Below are positions 1-8,199 of a DNA stretch of 64,000 nucleotides, piece after piece (the stretch's first letter is position 1; each line of letters begins with the position of its first letter). The notes below the pieces were generated by a model. The model was not told where the DNA came from. It did not search any database and saw only the letters and a list, made by a program, of their open reading frames with translations. This DNA is from Micromonospora lupini. Its GTDB lineage: Bacteria > Actinomycetota > Actinomycetes > Mycobacteriales > Micromonosporaceae. The position numbers and the translations under genes are program-made. The stretch spans positions 744,001 to 808,000 of the forward strand of contig NZ_JAPENL010000001.1 of the NCBI RefSeq assembly GCF_026342015.1, in the 5' to 3' direction.

Positions 1-344
1 TCTTCGCGGTGATCGCGCTGTTCGGCCTGCTGTGGGCGGCGATCGCGCTGTGGCGTGGCTCCGGTCCCGGTGACGAGGAGTCGCTGCCGCCGTCGCTTAC
101 CGGCCCGGCGACCCTGCTGTTCATCTTCTCCTCGGGGTTCGTGCCGGTGTCGGCGTTCCCCTCGGTGGTGCAGCCGGTGGTGCGGGCCAACCCGTTCTCG
201 GTCGCCACCGAGGCGCTTGTCGGCCTGTCCAGCGGCGGGCCGGTGCTGTGGCCGGTGGTGCAGACCCTCGCGTGGGTGCTCGGGTTGGGCACGATCTGCC
301 TGCTGGTGGCGGTGCGCCGCTTCGGCCGCCGCGCTGACCGCTGA
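1..344 (+). CDS. ABC-2 type exporter permease, C-terminal part (truncated by window)
   Basis: The reading frame is open from the first bases, so the gene starts upstream of the window. The visible ~113 residues contain hydrophobic stretches separated by a loop with FSSGFVPVSAFP and NPFSVATEALVGLSSGGP. This is the usual end of DrrB-like ABC-2 permeases, the membrane half of drug exporters. A last membrane segment precedes the basic tail RRFGRRADR. The ATPase partner is expected upstream. It could be the exporter of the product made by this cluster, but that rests on proximity alone. An imperfect tandem repeat follows directly after the stop. Confidence 0.8.
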   Translation, partial: FAVIALFGLLWAAIALWRGSGPGDEESLPPSLTGPATLLFIFSSGFVPVSAFPSVVQPVVRANPFSVATEALVGLSSGGPVLWPVVQTLAWVLGLGTICLLVAVRRFGRRADR

Positions 345-418
345 CGGGCGGCGCGGGTTGCTGACGGGCCGCGCCGATCGCTGAGGGGCGGCGCGGGTTG
401 CTGACGGGCCGCGCGATT
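340..418. repeat. imperfect tandem repeat, period about 39 bp
   Basis: Two adjacent copies of a roughly 39-bp unit built from CTGACGGG and GCGCGGGTTG blocks lie between the permease stop and the stop of the thioesterase gene on the other strand. A further partial CTGACGGG follows to about 430. The two genes converge here, so the repeat may act as a weak transcription stop. I see no coding signal in it. Confidence 0.5.
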
Positions 419-432
419 CGCTGACGGGTCGG

Positions 433-1272
433 TCAGACCGGGCTGGCCATCCGGTAGAGCATCTGCTGCCCGCCGGTGGCCAGCAACAGCCCGCTGTCGG
501 ACCAGACGCGGGCGCGCGCGCCGAGCACCCCACCGGTGGCGGCTGCGGCCTCGCCCTCCACCAGCAGCCAGCCGACGCCGTCGTCGCCGCCCTGGAAGCC
601 CACGTACAGGTCCATGCTCGGCGCCATGAACGTGGTTCGCTCGAACGCCTGCACCACGGCCGGGAACTGCACCACGTCGACGGCGAAGACCAGTCGGGCC
701 GCCGCCAGCCAGGGGCCCGCGTCGGCGGGCAGCTCCTCGTGCAGCCGCAGCCAGCCCCGGATGGTCGGCACGCCGTCGCGTTGCGGCTGCCAGCCGTCGG
801 CGGGCCAACCGGCCAGCCGTACCTCGTAGCACCGCTCCCAGATGGGCAGCACCGGCAGGCCGTCGCGGCGCATCAACTCGACAAGGGTGGGCAGCTCGTC
901 GGGCTTGGGCAGGTCCGGTGGCGGCATCCAGCGCCGTTCGGGGCCGAGCAGGCCGGCGGCGATGGTCCAGACCTGCGCGGTGAGCAGGATCCGGCCGCGC
1001 TGGCGCAGTGTGACGTGCAGCGCGGCCGCGCGGCGGGTGCCGTGTACCCGGGCGACCTCGACGTCGACGTCGCCGTAGCGCGGCGGTGCGAGGAACTGGC
1101 AGCTCAGGCTCACCGGCAGCATGGTCCCGGCCTCCTCGCCCGCCGCGCGCAGCGCGATCGCCGCCAGGTAACCGCCGTTGGGCCCCCAGACCGACCAGTC
1201 CTCGGACAGGTGGGCCCGGTACTGGCCGGGCGCGGTCTGCCGTACGGCGGCGTCGTCCGCGAGACTGGCCAT
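433..1272 (-). CDS. acyl-CoA thioesterase-like double-hotdog protein
   Basis: The 279-residue protein resembles TesB-type acyl-CoA thioesterases with two hotdog domains (PF13622-like). The N-terminal signature WSVWGPNGGYLAAIALRA is at about residues 26-43, and a second hotdog half runs to the C-terminus (ARVWSDSGLLLATGGQQMLYR). Such enzymes hydrolyse acyl-CoAs in the cytosol. The start is supported by a GGAAGGGG ribosome site 8 nt upstream. It is divergent from the acyl-CoA dehydrogenase pair, and the shared promoter carries the cluster's AGATAC element, so it probably belongs to the same regulon. The substrate is unknown. Confidence 0.75.
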   Translation of the reverse strand: MASLADDAAVRQTAPGQYRAHLSEDWSVWGPNGGYLAAIALRAAGEEAGTMLPVSLSCQFLAPPRYGDVDVEVARVHGTRRAAALHVTLRQRGRILLTAQVWTIAAGLLGPERRWMPPPDLPKPDELPTLVELMRRDGLPVLPIWERCYEVRLAGWPADGWQPQRDGVPTIRGWLRLHEELPADAGPWLAAARLVFAVDVVQFPAVVQAFERTTFMAPSMDLYVGFQGGDDGVGWLLVEGEAAAATGGVLGARARVWSDSGLLLATGGQQMLYRMASPV

Positions 1273-1350
1273 CGAGGACCCCTTCCGGCGTTGGGACGCG
1301 TGAAAACAAGATACTGCAGATCAAAACCAGATACGAGTACGATGCGGCGC
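1273..1350. promoter_or_regulatory. divergent promoter with paired AGATAC elements
   Basis: CAAGATAC (1307-1314) and CCAGATAC (1327-1334) are direct repeats 20 bp apart, about two helical turns. This AT-rich patch stands out in very GC-rich DNA. TACGAT (1338-1343) fits a -10 box and ends 7 nt before the ATG at 1351, suggesting a leaderless transcript for the dehydrogenase. On the other strand TATCTT can serve the thioesterase gene. The same AGATAC element recurs in other promoters of the window. Confidence 0.55.
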
Positions 1351-2511
1351 ATGGATCTGCGTGACAGCGCCGAGGAGGCCGAGTTCCGGGCGGGCCTGCG
1401 CGCCTGGTTGGCGGGCGCGGTGCCGGTGAGCACCGGCCCGGACGGAGCGCCGCCGCAGGGGCGGTGGGGCGACATCGAGGCGGTGCGGTCGTACACCCAC
1501 GCACTGCACGCCGCCGGGTACGCGGGCCTGACCTGGCCGGCCGAGCACGGCGGGCGCGGCCTGTCCCCGGCCTACCAGGCGATCTACCTGGAGGAGACGG
1601 CCCGGGCCGAGGCCACCGAGCACATCGGAGTCATCGGCCTGGGCATGGTCGGGCCGACCATCATCGCCTGCGGGTCGCCCGACCAGCGTGCCTGGTACCT
1701 GCCCCGCATCCTCACCGGGGAGATCATCTTCTGTCAGGGCTTCTCCGAGCCGGAGGCCGGCAGCGACCTGTCCGCCGTGCGGACCGTCGCACGACGCGAC
1801 GGCGACGAGCTGGTGGTGACCGGGCGCAAGGTGTGGTCGTCGTACGCGCACCTCGCCGACCACTGCCTGCTGCTGGCGCGCACCGACCCCGAGCAACGCC
1901 GCCACCGAGGGCTGTCCTGCTTGCTGGTGGACCTGCGCTCGGCAGGCGTCACGGTACGCCCGATCCGCCAGCTGACCGGCGAGGCGGAGTTCGCCGAGAT
2001 CGAGTTCGACGAGGTGCGGGTGCCGCTCGACGCGGTGGTCGGCGCGGTCGACGACGGATGGCGGGTCGCGATGACCACCCTCGCCCACGAGCGGGGCACC
2101 TTCGGGTTCACCCTCACCGCCCGGCTGGACGTGGCGTTCCGCCGGCTCGTCGCGACCGCGAAGGCCCGAGGCCGGGACACCGACCCTCTGGTACGCGACC
2201 AGATCGCCGCCCGCTACGTCGAGCTTGAGGGTCTGCGCTGGACCAACCGGCGGGGGCTGGCCGCGCTGGCGCGTACCGGGGTGCCCGGCCCGGAGACGTC
2301 GGTGATCAAACTGCGGTGGTCGCAGGCGCACCAGCGGCTCACCACCCTCGCGGTGCAGTTGCTGGGCGGCGACGCCGAACCCGACGGCTGGGACCCCTAC
2401 TGGCGGCACCAGATGCTGCGCAGCCGGGCCAACAGCATCGAGGGCGGCACCTCCGAGGTGCTGCGCAACCTGGTAGCCGAGCGCGTACTGGGCCTGCCCC
2501 GGTCGTACTGA
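1351..2511 (+). CDS. acyl-CoA dehydrogenase family protein, catalytic-type subunit
   Basis: This 386-residue flavoprotein has the family's FAD/substrate segment GFSEPEAGSDLSAV, then VTGRKVWSS, and ends with the typical SIEGGTSEVLRNLVAERVLGLP. Acyl-CoA dehydrogenases form alpha,beta double bonds on acyl thioesters. I chose ATG 1351 because a TAnnnT box lies 7 nt upstream and no Shine-Dalgarno is visible; an in-frame ATG at 1342 is the alternative. The next gene, 32 bp downstream, encodes a second, more degenerate family member. This resembles the heterotetrameric pairs of steroid side-chain degradation (FadE26/27 and FadE28/29 types). It may desaturate or trim a cluster intermediate. Confidence 0.85.
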   Translation: MDLRDSAEEAEFRAGLRAWLAGAVPVSTGPDGAPPQGRWGDIEAVRSYTHALHAAGYAGLTWPAEHGGRGLSPAYQAIYLEETARAEATEHIGVIGLGMVGPTIIACGSPDQRAWYLPRILTGEIIFCQGFSEPEAGSDLSAVRTVARRDGDELVVTGRKVWSSYAHLADHCLLLARTDPEQRRHRGLSCLLVDLRSAGVTVRPIRQLTGEAEFAEIEFDEVRVPLDAVVGAVDDGWRVAMTTLAHERGTFGFTLTARLDVAFRRLVATAKARGRDTDPLVRDQIAARYVELEGLRWTNRRGLAALARTGVPGPETSVIKLRWSQAHQRLTTLAVQLLGGDAEPDGWDPYWRHQMLRSRANSIEGGTSEVLRNLVAERVLGLPRSY

Positions 2512-2543
2512 CCGCCGACTCGCCCACGACGAGGGGAGACCTG

Positions 2544-3668
2544 ATGGACTTCGCACTGACAGGTGAGCAGGAGGCGCTGCGGGACACCGCGGCGAAGTAC
2601 CTCGCCGACGACCGGGGCGTCGACGACAGGCGACCCTGGACCGAGGTCACCAACCTGGGCTGGCTCGACGAGGAACTCGGCACTGTCGAGTTGGCGTTGC
2701 TCGCCGAGCAGCTCGGCTGGGCGCGCAGCCCGTCACCCTGGTGGGCCACAGTGGCGCTGGCCGGCCCGGCGCTGCGGGCGGCGGGCCGGCCGGTCGCCGC
2801 TCCCGCGACGCTGGTCTGGGCCTGGGAGAACGGCCCCGACACCCTCGCCGAGGCGGTGGCCGCCGCCCGTCGCCCGTCGGGCATCGACCCCGCCGCGACG
2901 GCAGCTCGCCCGTCGGGTGACGGCGCTCGCGGCGGGACGACGTCGACGGGCGCCCCCGGTGTCGGCTGCGCCGTCGCCGCCGACGGGACGCTTACCGGAC
3001 GCGCCATCCGCGTGCCGCACGCGGTCGACGCGGTGGACCTTGTGGTGGCCGTGCCCGGGCCGTACGGCGTGGAGTTGCGCCTGGTCGACGCGTCCGCCGT
3101 GCGGGCGACACCGGCCGGTGCCGGCGGGCAGGCGCTCGACCCGAGCCGCCCCGTCTCGACAGTTGACCTGACTGGCGTACCCTCGACGATCCTCGTGGCC
3201 GCGGACGCCGCCGCCGACGTGCTGGCGCTGACCCGGCGGCGGGCCCTGGCGCTGCTCGCCGCCGAGGCCGTCGGGGTGGCGGCGAGGGCCCTGGCCTGGG
3301 CCAGCGGGTACGCAGCCACTCGCACCCAGTTCGGAGCGCCGATCGGCGCCAACCAGGCGGTCGCGCACCCCCTCGCGGAGTGCTACGGCCAGGTCGAGAC
3401 GGCCCGGTCACTTGCCTACCGGGCGGCGTGGACGGTCGACGAGGAGACGGGCCGGGTCGCCGACCAGGCGGTGCTCACGGCCAACGTCGCCGCCCGGGAG
3501 GCCGCGCTGGCCGCCTGCGAGGTGGCCATCCAGACCTACGGAGGCAGCGGCTTCACCTGGGAGCAGCCGCTGCACCACTGGTACCGCAGGGCATGGTGGC
3601 TGGCGACCTTCGACGGCACGGTCGGCGACGCCCGGGCCGAACTGGCCGGTCTGTTGCTGGACGACTGA
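2544..3668 (+). CDS. acyl-CoA dehydrogenase family protein, partner subunit
   Basis: The protein has 374 residues and starts MDFALTGEQEALRDTAAKYL, with GAGGGGAG as ribosome site. The acyl-CoA dehydrogenase fold is recognisable (SGYAATRTQFGAPIGANQAVAHPLAE in the C-terminal helical domain, then YGGSGFTWE). The usual GGT(S/N)E segment near the end is absent, as in the non-catalytic partner of alpha2beta2 enzymes. Residues ~110-140 form an Ala/Gly/Pro/Ser-rich insertion between the domains. It is co-transcribed with the preceding dehydrogenase and is probably its partner. Confidence 0.8.
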   Translation: MDFALTGEQEALRDTAAKYLADDRGVDDRRPWTEVTNLGWLDEELGTVELALLAEQLGWARSPSPWWATVALAGPALRAAGRPVAAPATLVWAWENGPDTLAEAVAAARRPSGIDPAATAARPSGDGARGGTTSTGAPGVGCAVAADGTLTGRAIRVPHAVDAVDLVVAVPGPYGVELRLVDASAVRATPAGAGGQALDPSRPVSTVDLTGVPSTILVAADAAADVLALTRRRALALLAAEAVGVAARALAWASGYAATRTQFGAPIGANQAVAHPLAECYGQVETARSLAYRAAWTVDEETGRVADQAVLTANVAAREAALAACEVAIQTYGGSGFTWEQPLHHWYRRAWWLATFDGTVGDARAELAGLLLDD

Positions 3669-3771
3669 CCCCGCCGAACGCGCGGGCTGAGCCGGCTGCA
3701 CGCGGCGGGCGGGCGTGGGTTCGGCCCAGCGCGCGCGGACGCCGACCGTGTGGCGGGTCAGCCGTCGGCGG

Positions 3772-4167
3772 TCAGGACGAGCCGGGTCGGTAGGAGCCGA
3801 AGCTCCACAGGTTGCCCTCGGCGTCGCGGACCGAGTAGCCCTGGCCGCCGTAGTCCTCGTCGCGGAGCTTCTGCACGACCTCGGCGCCCGCGGCGACGAC
3901 CCGTTCGTAGTGTGCCGCCACGTCGTCGAGCACCACATAGGTCGCGGCGGGCCCGGTGTCCAGAACGAGCCGACCGTCGCTGCCGTCCGTCTGGGAGGCG
4001 AGCATGACCATGCCGTTGCCCCAGGTCAGTTGCGCGTGACTGATGGAGTCGTCCGGGCCGGGGACGACCAGCTCCGCGCGGAAACCGACGACGTCGACAA
4101 GCCACTTGACGGCGGCCGGCGCGTCGCGGTAGCGCAGGGTGGGGATGACTTCCGGGCCTCTGCTCAT
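3772..4167 (-). CDS. VOC-family (glyoxalase/bleomycin-resistance fold) protein
   Basis: A small protein of 131 residues with the vicinal-oxygen-chelate pattern: IPTLRYRDAPAAVKWLVDVVGF near the start and GYSVRDAEGNLWSFGSYRP at the end. Members are metal-dependent isomerases or dioxygenases, or drug-binding resistance proteins. I take the Met at 4167 as start because MSRGPEVIPTLRY matches where the fold begins; an upstream in-frame Met would add 12 residues. It is divergent from the GMC-fold gene. Self-resistance by binding is possible, but nothing in the sequence decides the role. Confidence 0.75.
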   Translation of the reverse strand: MSRGPEVIPTLRYRDAPAAVKWLVDVVGFRAELVVPGPDDSISHAQLTWGNGMVMLASQTDGSDGRLVLDTGPAATYVVLDDVAAHYERVVAAGAEVVQKLRDEDYGGQGYSVRDAEGNLWSFGSYRPGSS

Positions 4168-4246
4168 ACACGAGAGTCTAATGAAGAATCGCGGATAGCA
4201 CATGTGATGCGTCCTGGCATGTCGCGTATTCGGCTACGCTGAGCCC
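4168..4246. promoter_or_regulatory. divergent promoter, leaderless -10 for the GMC gene
   Basis: TACGCT (4235-4240) lies 6 nt before the ATG at 4247, a placement typical of leaderless actinobacterial mRNAs. The region also holds CATACACGAGAG and GGATAGCACATGTGATG. The second resembles the GATACAAGACACGTGATAG arrangement found before 35344, but in degraded form, so membership in the AGATAC regulon is uncertain here. Confidence 0.4.
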
Positions 4247-5776
4247 ATGCTTCGCTACGATTTCGTGGTCGTCGGCGCGGGCGCGGCCGGCGCGGTGCTC
4301 GCGGCCCGCCTGAGCGAGGATCCGGGCCGTTCCGTGTTGCTTGTGGAGGCCGGTCCCGACCTCGTCGGGGCGGCGGCGCCCGAGGCGCTGCGGACCGGCT
4401 CGGTGGAGGCCGAGGACGGTTTCGACTGGGACCTGCGGGCGACAGTCGTCGCCGGTCGGGAGGCGCCGCTGCGCCGCGGTCGGGTGGTCGGCGGTTCGAC
4501 GCAGATCAACGACCGGGGCGCGATGCGGGCGCCGGCCGCCGACTTCGTCTCCTGGGGCGCGCGCGGCCTGCCGGAGTGGGACTGGCCGGCGGTGCTTCCC
4601 GCGTTTCGCCTCCTCGAGGCCGACCAGCAGTTCGGCGACCGGGACCACCACGGTGCCGACGGGCCCGTCCCGATCACCAGGTGGCCGCGCGGTGAGCTGA
4701 CACCCGCGATGGACGGCTTCCTGCAGGCCACGCTCGGCCTGGGCCACGACTACCAGGAGGACATGAACGCCCCCGACGCCGTAGGCATCGGGATGTATCC
4801 GCAGAACCGGCGCGATCGGCTGCGGATGTCCACAGCACTCACCCACCTCGACCCCGCCCGCTCGCGGTCCAATCTGGTCGTTCGCGGCGACGCCGAGGTC
4901 GAGCGCGTGCTGCTCGACGGCGGGCGGGCGGTGGGTGTGCAGGTCGCGGGGGAGCGGATCGACGCGGGCGAGGTGATCCTCTGCGCCGGCTCGCCGTACA
5001 GCCCGGCCCTGCTGCTGCGCTCGGGGATCGGCCCGGCCGACGAGCTGCGCGCCGCAGGCGTCACGCCGCTCGTCGACCTGCCCGGCGTGGGCGCGGACGT
5101 GATCGACCAGCCCGGCGCGATCATCCTGGTCGTTCCCGAGCCGGAGACGATCGGCGGCGACTGGCCGCGTACGCAACTCATCGCGCGGCTCGCCGGCATT
5201 CCGGGTCACGAGGTCGACCAGGCGTTCTACCTGAGCCTGTTCACAGGCATGAGCACGTCGCGGGGCCCCGGCGCGGGTCTGGACCGGATCATCGGCGTCG
5301 ACCAGGTCAACACCGTGATGATCGGCGACATGGCGATGGCCTCGCGCGGACGGATCTCGGTGCGGGACGCCGACGGGGCGAGTCCACCCGTGGTCGACCT
5401 CGGGTTCTACACCGCCGAGGGTGACCTCGCCCGGATGCGTGACGCGTACCGGCACGCGTGGGAGATCGCCAACCAGGCCGCGTTCACCAAGACTGTTGCC
5501 CGGTTCGCGCTCGTCGACGACACGGTCGTGGGCGACGACGAGCAGCTCGACCACCTGCTGCGCGCCACCACGTACAGCCGGTTGAACCTGGTCGGCGGCG
5601 CGCGGATGGGCGCGGCGGACGACAGGGGCGCGGTCGTCGACGGGCGGTGCCGGGTGCGTGGGGTGGCCAACCTGCGGGTCGTCGACGCCAGCATCGTTCC
5701 GGTGCCCCTGCGCGCGCCGGCCGCGTTGACCAGCATCATGATCGGCGAACGCGGGGCCGAGCTGATCGCGGGCTAG
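4247..5776 (+). CDS. GMC oxidoreductase-fold flavoprotein with substituted catalytic residues
   Basis: The 509-residue protein has the FAD dinucleotide site VVVGAGAAGAVLAARLSE (residues ~7-24), the GMC signature LRRGRVVGGSTQIN, and the C-terminal LRVVDASIVP...IMIGERGAELI block. GMC enzymes normally oxidise alcohols using a conserved His in an HPxGTCRMG-like motif plus a His or Asn near the end. Here the His position reads N447 (NLVGGARMG), and the NPN-like segment reads PAA (491-493). FAD binding should therefore be intact while classical alcohol oxidation is doubtful. It could be a lyase, an isomerase or a non-standard oxidase. Confidence 0.85.
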   Translation: MLRYDFVVVGAGAAGAVLAARLSEDPGRSVLLVEAGPDLVGAAAPEALRTGSVEAEDGFDWDLRATVVAGREAPLRRGRVVGGSTQINDRGAMRAPAADFVSWGARGLPEWDWPAVLPAFRLLEADQQFGDRDHHGADGPVPITRWPRGELTPAMDGFLQATLGLGHDYQEDMNAPDAVGIGMYPQNRRDRLRMSTALTHLDPARSRSNLVVRGDAEVERVLLDGGRAVGVQVAGERIDAGEVILCAGSPYSPALLLRSGIGPADELRAAGVTPLVDLPGVGADVIDQPGAIILVVPEPETIGGDWPRTQLIARLAGIPGHEVDQAFYLSLFTGMSTSRGPGAGLDRIIGVDQVNTVMIGDMAMASRGRISVRDADGASPPVVDLGFYTAEGDLARMRDAYRHAWEIANQAAFTKTVARFALVDDTVVGDDEQLDHLLRATTYSRLNLVGGARMGAADDRGAVVDGRCRVRGVANLRVVDASIVPVPLRAPAALTSIMIGERGAELIAG

Positions 5777-5810
5777 CGCGGCGAAGGGCGCTGGTCATCC
5801 GCCCCACCGA

Positions 5811-5827
5811 GGTGACCGACGGTCACC
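5811..5827. terminator. small hairpin between convergent genes
   Basis: GGTGACC (5811-5817) and GGTCACC (5821-5827) form a perfect 7-bp stem with a 3-nt loop between the stop codons of two convergent genes. It may serve as a bidirectional stop. No T-tract is present, as is usual in high-GC actinobacteria. Confidence 0.4.
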
Positions 5828-5843
5828 GCCGGCCCAGCCAGGG

Positions 5844-7136
5844 TCAGGGATTACTCGTCTGGCGGCGCAGCAGCGCCGACAGCGACGCGGAGGGGTTGCC
5901 CACGATCGTCCGCGCCACGGCGACGTAGCCGTCGAGCAGGCGTACGGCGTCGGCCGGTGCCAGCCGTGGCGTGTGGAACAGCACCACCCGCAGGCCGTCG
6001 CCGCGCGGGGCTATCGCCAGCTCGGTGCCGAAGCGACTGCCGATCGCCTCGGGGACGAGCAACTCGAACTCGGTGTCGCCGACGCGTACGCGGTGGGACA
6101 GTTCGGCCATCATCTGGAACACCACGTCGTCGACCCGGCCGCCGAGGTTGGCGCTGCCGGTGGCGACGGCCTGGTAGGGCTGCTCCTGGTTGGCGAAGGC
6201 GGCGGCTGTCGTCGTGTGGGTCGCCTGGAGCAGGGCCGCGAAGGTGGCGAACGGCGGCAGCCGGGTGCGCAGCACCACCATGTTGGCGCAGAACCCGACG
6301 GTGCGTTGACTCTCCGGCCGGGCGCGGTTGGCGAACAGCGAGGCGACGGCGAGGTCGCCCTGCCCGGTGACGCGGTGCAGGACGGCGTAGTAGACGGCCA
6401 GGGCCACTGTGAACAGCGTCGTGCGGTGTCGCCGCGCCAGGGCGCGCAGCCCGTCGGCGACAGTGGCGTCGAGGTCGCGGGCCAGCACGCCCGGGGCGGC
6501 GTCCGGGGGTGGCTCGCGGTACGGCAGGCGCGGCAGCCGCAGCCCGGTCAGCTGATCGCGCCAGAACTCGCGTTGCCGGTCCAGCTCGGTGCCGGCCAGC
6601 CGGTCCTCCTGCCAGGCCACGAACTGCGGGTACTGCCAACCCACCGGGGGCAGCTCGGCCGACGCGTCGGCGTAGAGGGCGCGTAGCTCCTCGAACAGCA
6701 GCCCGCACGACCACGCGTCGGTGACCAGGTGGTGCATGGTGAAGCACACGATCACCTCGTGGTCGCCGAGCCGCCAGGCGGTGGCTCGGGTCGGCCATTG
6801 TGTGACGTCCACCCGGGTGGCCAGCTCGGTGGTGACGGCGGCGTCGGCGGCGGCGTGTGGATCCGGTTCGCCGCGCAGGTCGACCACCCGCAGCTCGACG
6901 GGTCGCGGATCGTGCACGAGCTGGGACACCCGTGGTCCGCGTCCCACGACTGTGGTCCGCAGCGCCTCGTGTCGCGCGGTCAGGGCGGTGAGCGCCCGCT
7001 CCAGCGCGCGCAGGTCGACAGTGCCGGTGAGGCGGCACAGCAGCGGGCAGTTCAACGCGCCGTGGTCCGCCCGGTAGTGCTCGATGATGCCGAGCAGCCG
7101 CTGTCCCACGGAGGCCGGTACGGGTCGGGGGGCCAC
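5844..7136 (-). CDS. free-standing NRPS condensation-domain protein
   Basis: About 430 residues form one complete condensation domain with no carrier or adenylation domain. The catalytic motif reads HHLVTDAW (His135-His136, Asp140); it has Ala after the Asp where Gly is usual, but the reactive second His is kept. Single condensation domains can act as amide or ester synthases, joining a carrier-bound acyl group to a free amine or alcohol (VibH is the classic case). GTG 7136 is chosen because TACCGT lies 6 nt upstream as a leaderless -10 box. It is divergent from the NRPS operon. It may release the final NRPS thioester onto a soluble acceptor, since the NRPS's own TE looks dead. Confidence 0.85.
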   Translation of the reverse strand: MAPRPVPASVGQRLLGIIEHYRADHGALNCPLLCRLTGTVDLRALERALTALTARHEALRTTVVGRGPRVSQLVHDPRPVELRVVDLRGEPDPHAAADAAVTTELATRVDVTQWPTRATAWRLGDHEVIVCFTMHHLVTDAWSCGLLFEELRALYADASAELPPVGWQYPQFVAWQEDRLAGTELDRQREFWRDQLTGLRLPRLPYREPPPDAAPGVLARDLDATVADGLRALARRHRTTLFTVALAVYYAVLHRVTGQGDLAVASLFANRARPESQRTVGFCANMVVLRTRLPPFATFAALLQATHTTTAAAFANQEQPYQAVATGSANLGGRVDDVVFQMMAELSHRVRVGDTEFELLVPEAIGSRFGTELAIAPRGDGLRVVLFHTPRLAPADAVRLLDGYVAVARTIVGNPSASLSALLRRQTSNP

Positions 7137-7214
7137 GCCACGACGGTACCGCTCGTCGTTGTATCTGTCATCAAGGGTCTGGCATCTTGTGTTCTCTCTC
7201 GGTACCTTGGGCGC
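7137..7214. promoter_or_regulatory. divergent promoter of the NRPS operon, AGATAC elements and two leaderless -10 boxes
   Basis: On the minus strand, CAAGATGC (7189-7182) and CAGATAC (7167-7161) lie 21 bp apart. TACCGT (7148-7143) ends 6 nt before the condensation gene's GTG, with 12 nt between it and the AGATAC copy. On the plus strand, TACCTT (7203-7208) ends 6 nt before the ATG of the diiron gene, which opens the 18.7-kb NRPS operon. This is therefore likely the main switch for the NRPS genes. Confidence 0.55.
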
Positions 7215-8183
7215 ATGTCTGGTCTGTCGGTGACCACCCCCGTGCACGCGCAGCTGACGTGGCACTACGAGTCCGAGATGCCCCGGGTGCTGTCCCTCTA
7301 CGAGCGGGCCAAGAGCGCGCAGTGGAACGCCAGCACCGACGTCGACTGGTCGATCGAGGTGCCGTTCGGTGAGCCGTTGCCCGACGACTCCGCGTTCGCC
7401 ATGGCGTCGTTCGAGGCATCCCCGCTGGCGCGGCGCGGCCGTCCGATGTGGGACACGTTCCGCTGGGAGCTGCAGTCGTGGATGGTGAGCCAGTTCCTGC
7501 ACGGTGAGCAGGGCGCGCTCGTCGTCGCCGCGCGCCTGGTCGAGGTCGTGCCCGACATCGACAGCAAGTACTACGCCGCGAGTCAGGCCGCCGACGAGGC
7601 CCGACACGTCGAGGCGTTCTCCCGCTACCTGCGCGAGAAGGTGCCCCACCCGTACCCGATCAACCCGGCGCTGTCCGAACTGATCGAGGATCTGCTCTCC
7701 GACTCCCGGTGGGACATCACCGCGCTGGGCATGCAGATCGTGGTCGAGGCCCTGGCGATGGCGGCGTTCCGGCTGGCCAACAGCACCTTCCACGACCGCC
7801 TCATCTGCGACATCACCCGCCTCGTCGCCCGCGACGAGGCCCGGCACGTGTCGTTCGGGATCCTGTCGCTGGAGGGCATCTACCGGGAGATGACAAGCGC
7901 CGAGCTGGCCGACCGCGAGGACATGGTGCTCGACTCGGCGAGCCTCATGCGACGCCGGTTCCTGCTGGAGGACGTCTGGGACCGCATCGAGGTGGACCGG
8001 AGCGAGGGCGTCGACTTCGCTGCGCACAACGAGCTGATGATCAAGTATCGGCAGGCCATCTTCGCCCGCGTGGTCACCGCGCTGTCCAACATCGGCCTGC
8101 TGACTCCCCGGGTCCGCGAGGGCCTGGAGCGGCTGGACCTCATCGGGTTCGCCGACCGCTCGATCCGCGTTCCGCGCGCCTGA
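7215..8183 (+). CDS. ferritin-like diiron oxygenase
   Basis: The 322-residue helical protein shows a full set of diiron ligands: Glu98, Glu128 and His131 (DEARH), Glu178, and Glu208 and His211 (DEARH). This 4-Glu/2-His pattern is shared by ribonucleotide-reductase-like and AurF-like oxygenases, which use O2 for N-oxygenation, hydroxylation or desaturation. No ribosome site is visible; a -10 box 6 nt upstream suggests a leaderless start. It is the first gene of the NRPS operon, 16 bp before NRPS 1, so it probably oxidises a precursor or the assembled azoline chain. The exact reaction cannot be read from the sequence. Confidence 0.8.
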   Translation: MSGLSVTTPVHAQLTWHYESEMPRVLSLYERAKSAQWNASTDVDWSIEVPFGEPLPDDSAFAMASFEASPLARRGRPMWDTFRWELQSWMVSQFLHGEQGALVVAARLVEVVPDIDSKYYAASQAADEARHVEAFSRYLREKVPHPYPINPALSELIEDLLSDSRWDITALGMQIVVEALAMAAFRLANSTFHDRLICDITRLVARDEARHVSFGILSLEGIYREMTSAELADREDMVLDSASLMRRRFLLEDVWDRIEVDRSEGVDFAAHNELMIKYRQAIFARVVTALSNIGLLTPRVREGLERLDLIGFADRSIRVPRA

Positions 8184-8199
8184 GGAGTCGGGAGGAGAC

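Noticed and set aside
739..1350. Long upstream extension of the first acyl-CoA dehydrogenase frame
   Set aside because: The frame is open to 739, but that stretch is antisense to the thioesterase gene and has no family similarity. The acyl-CoA dehydrogenase fold begins at MDLRDS and a -10 box lies just before 1351.
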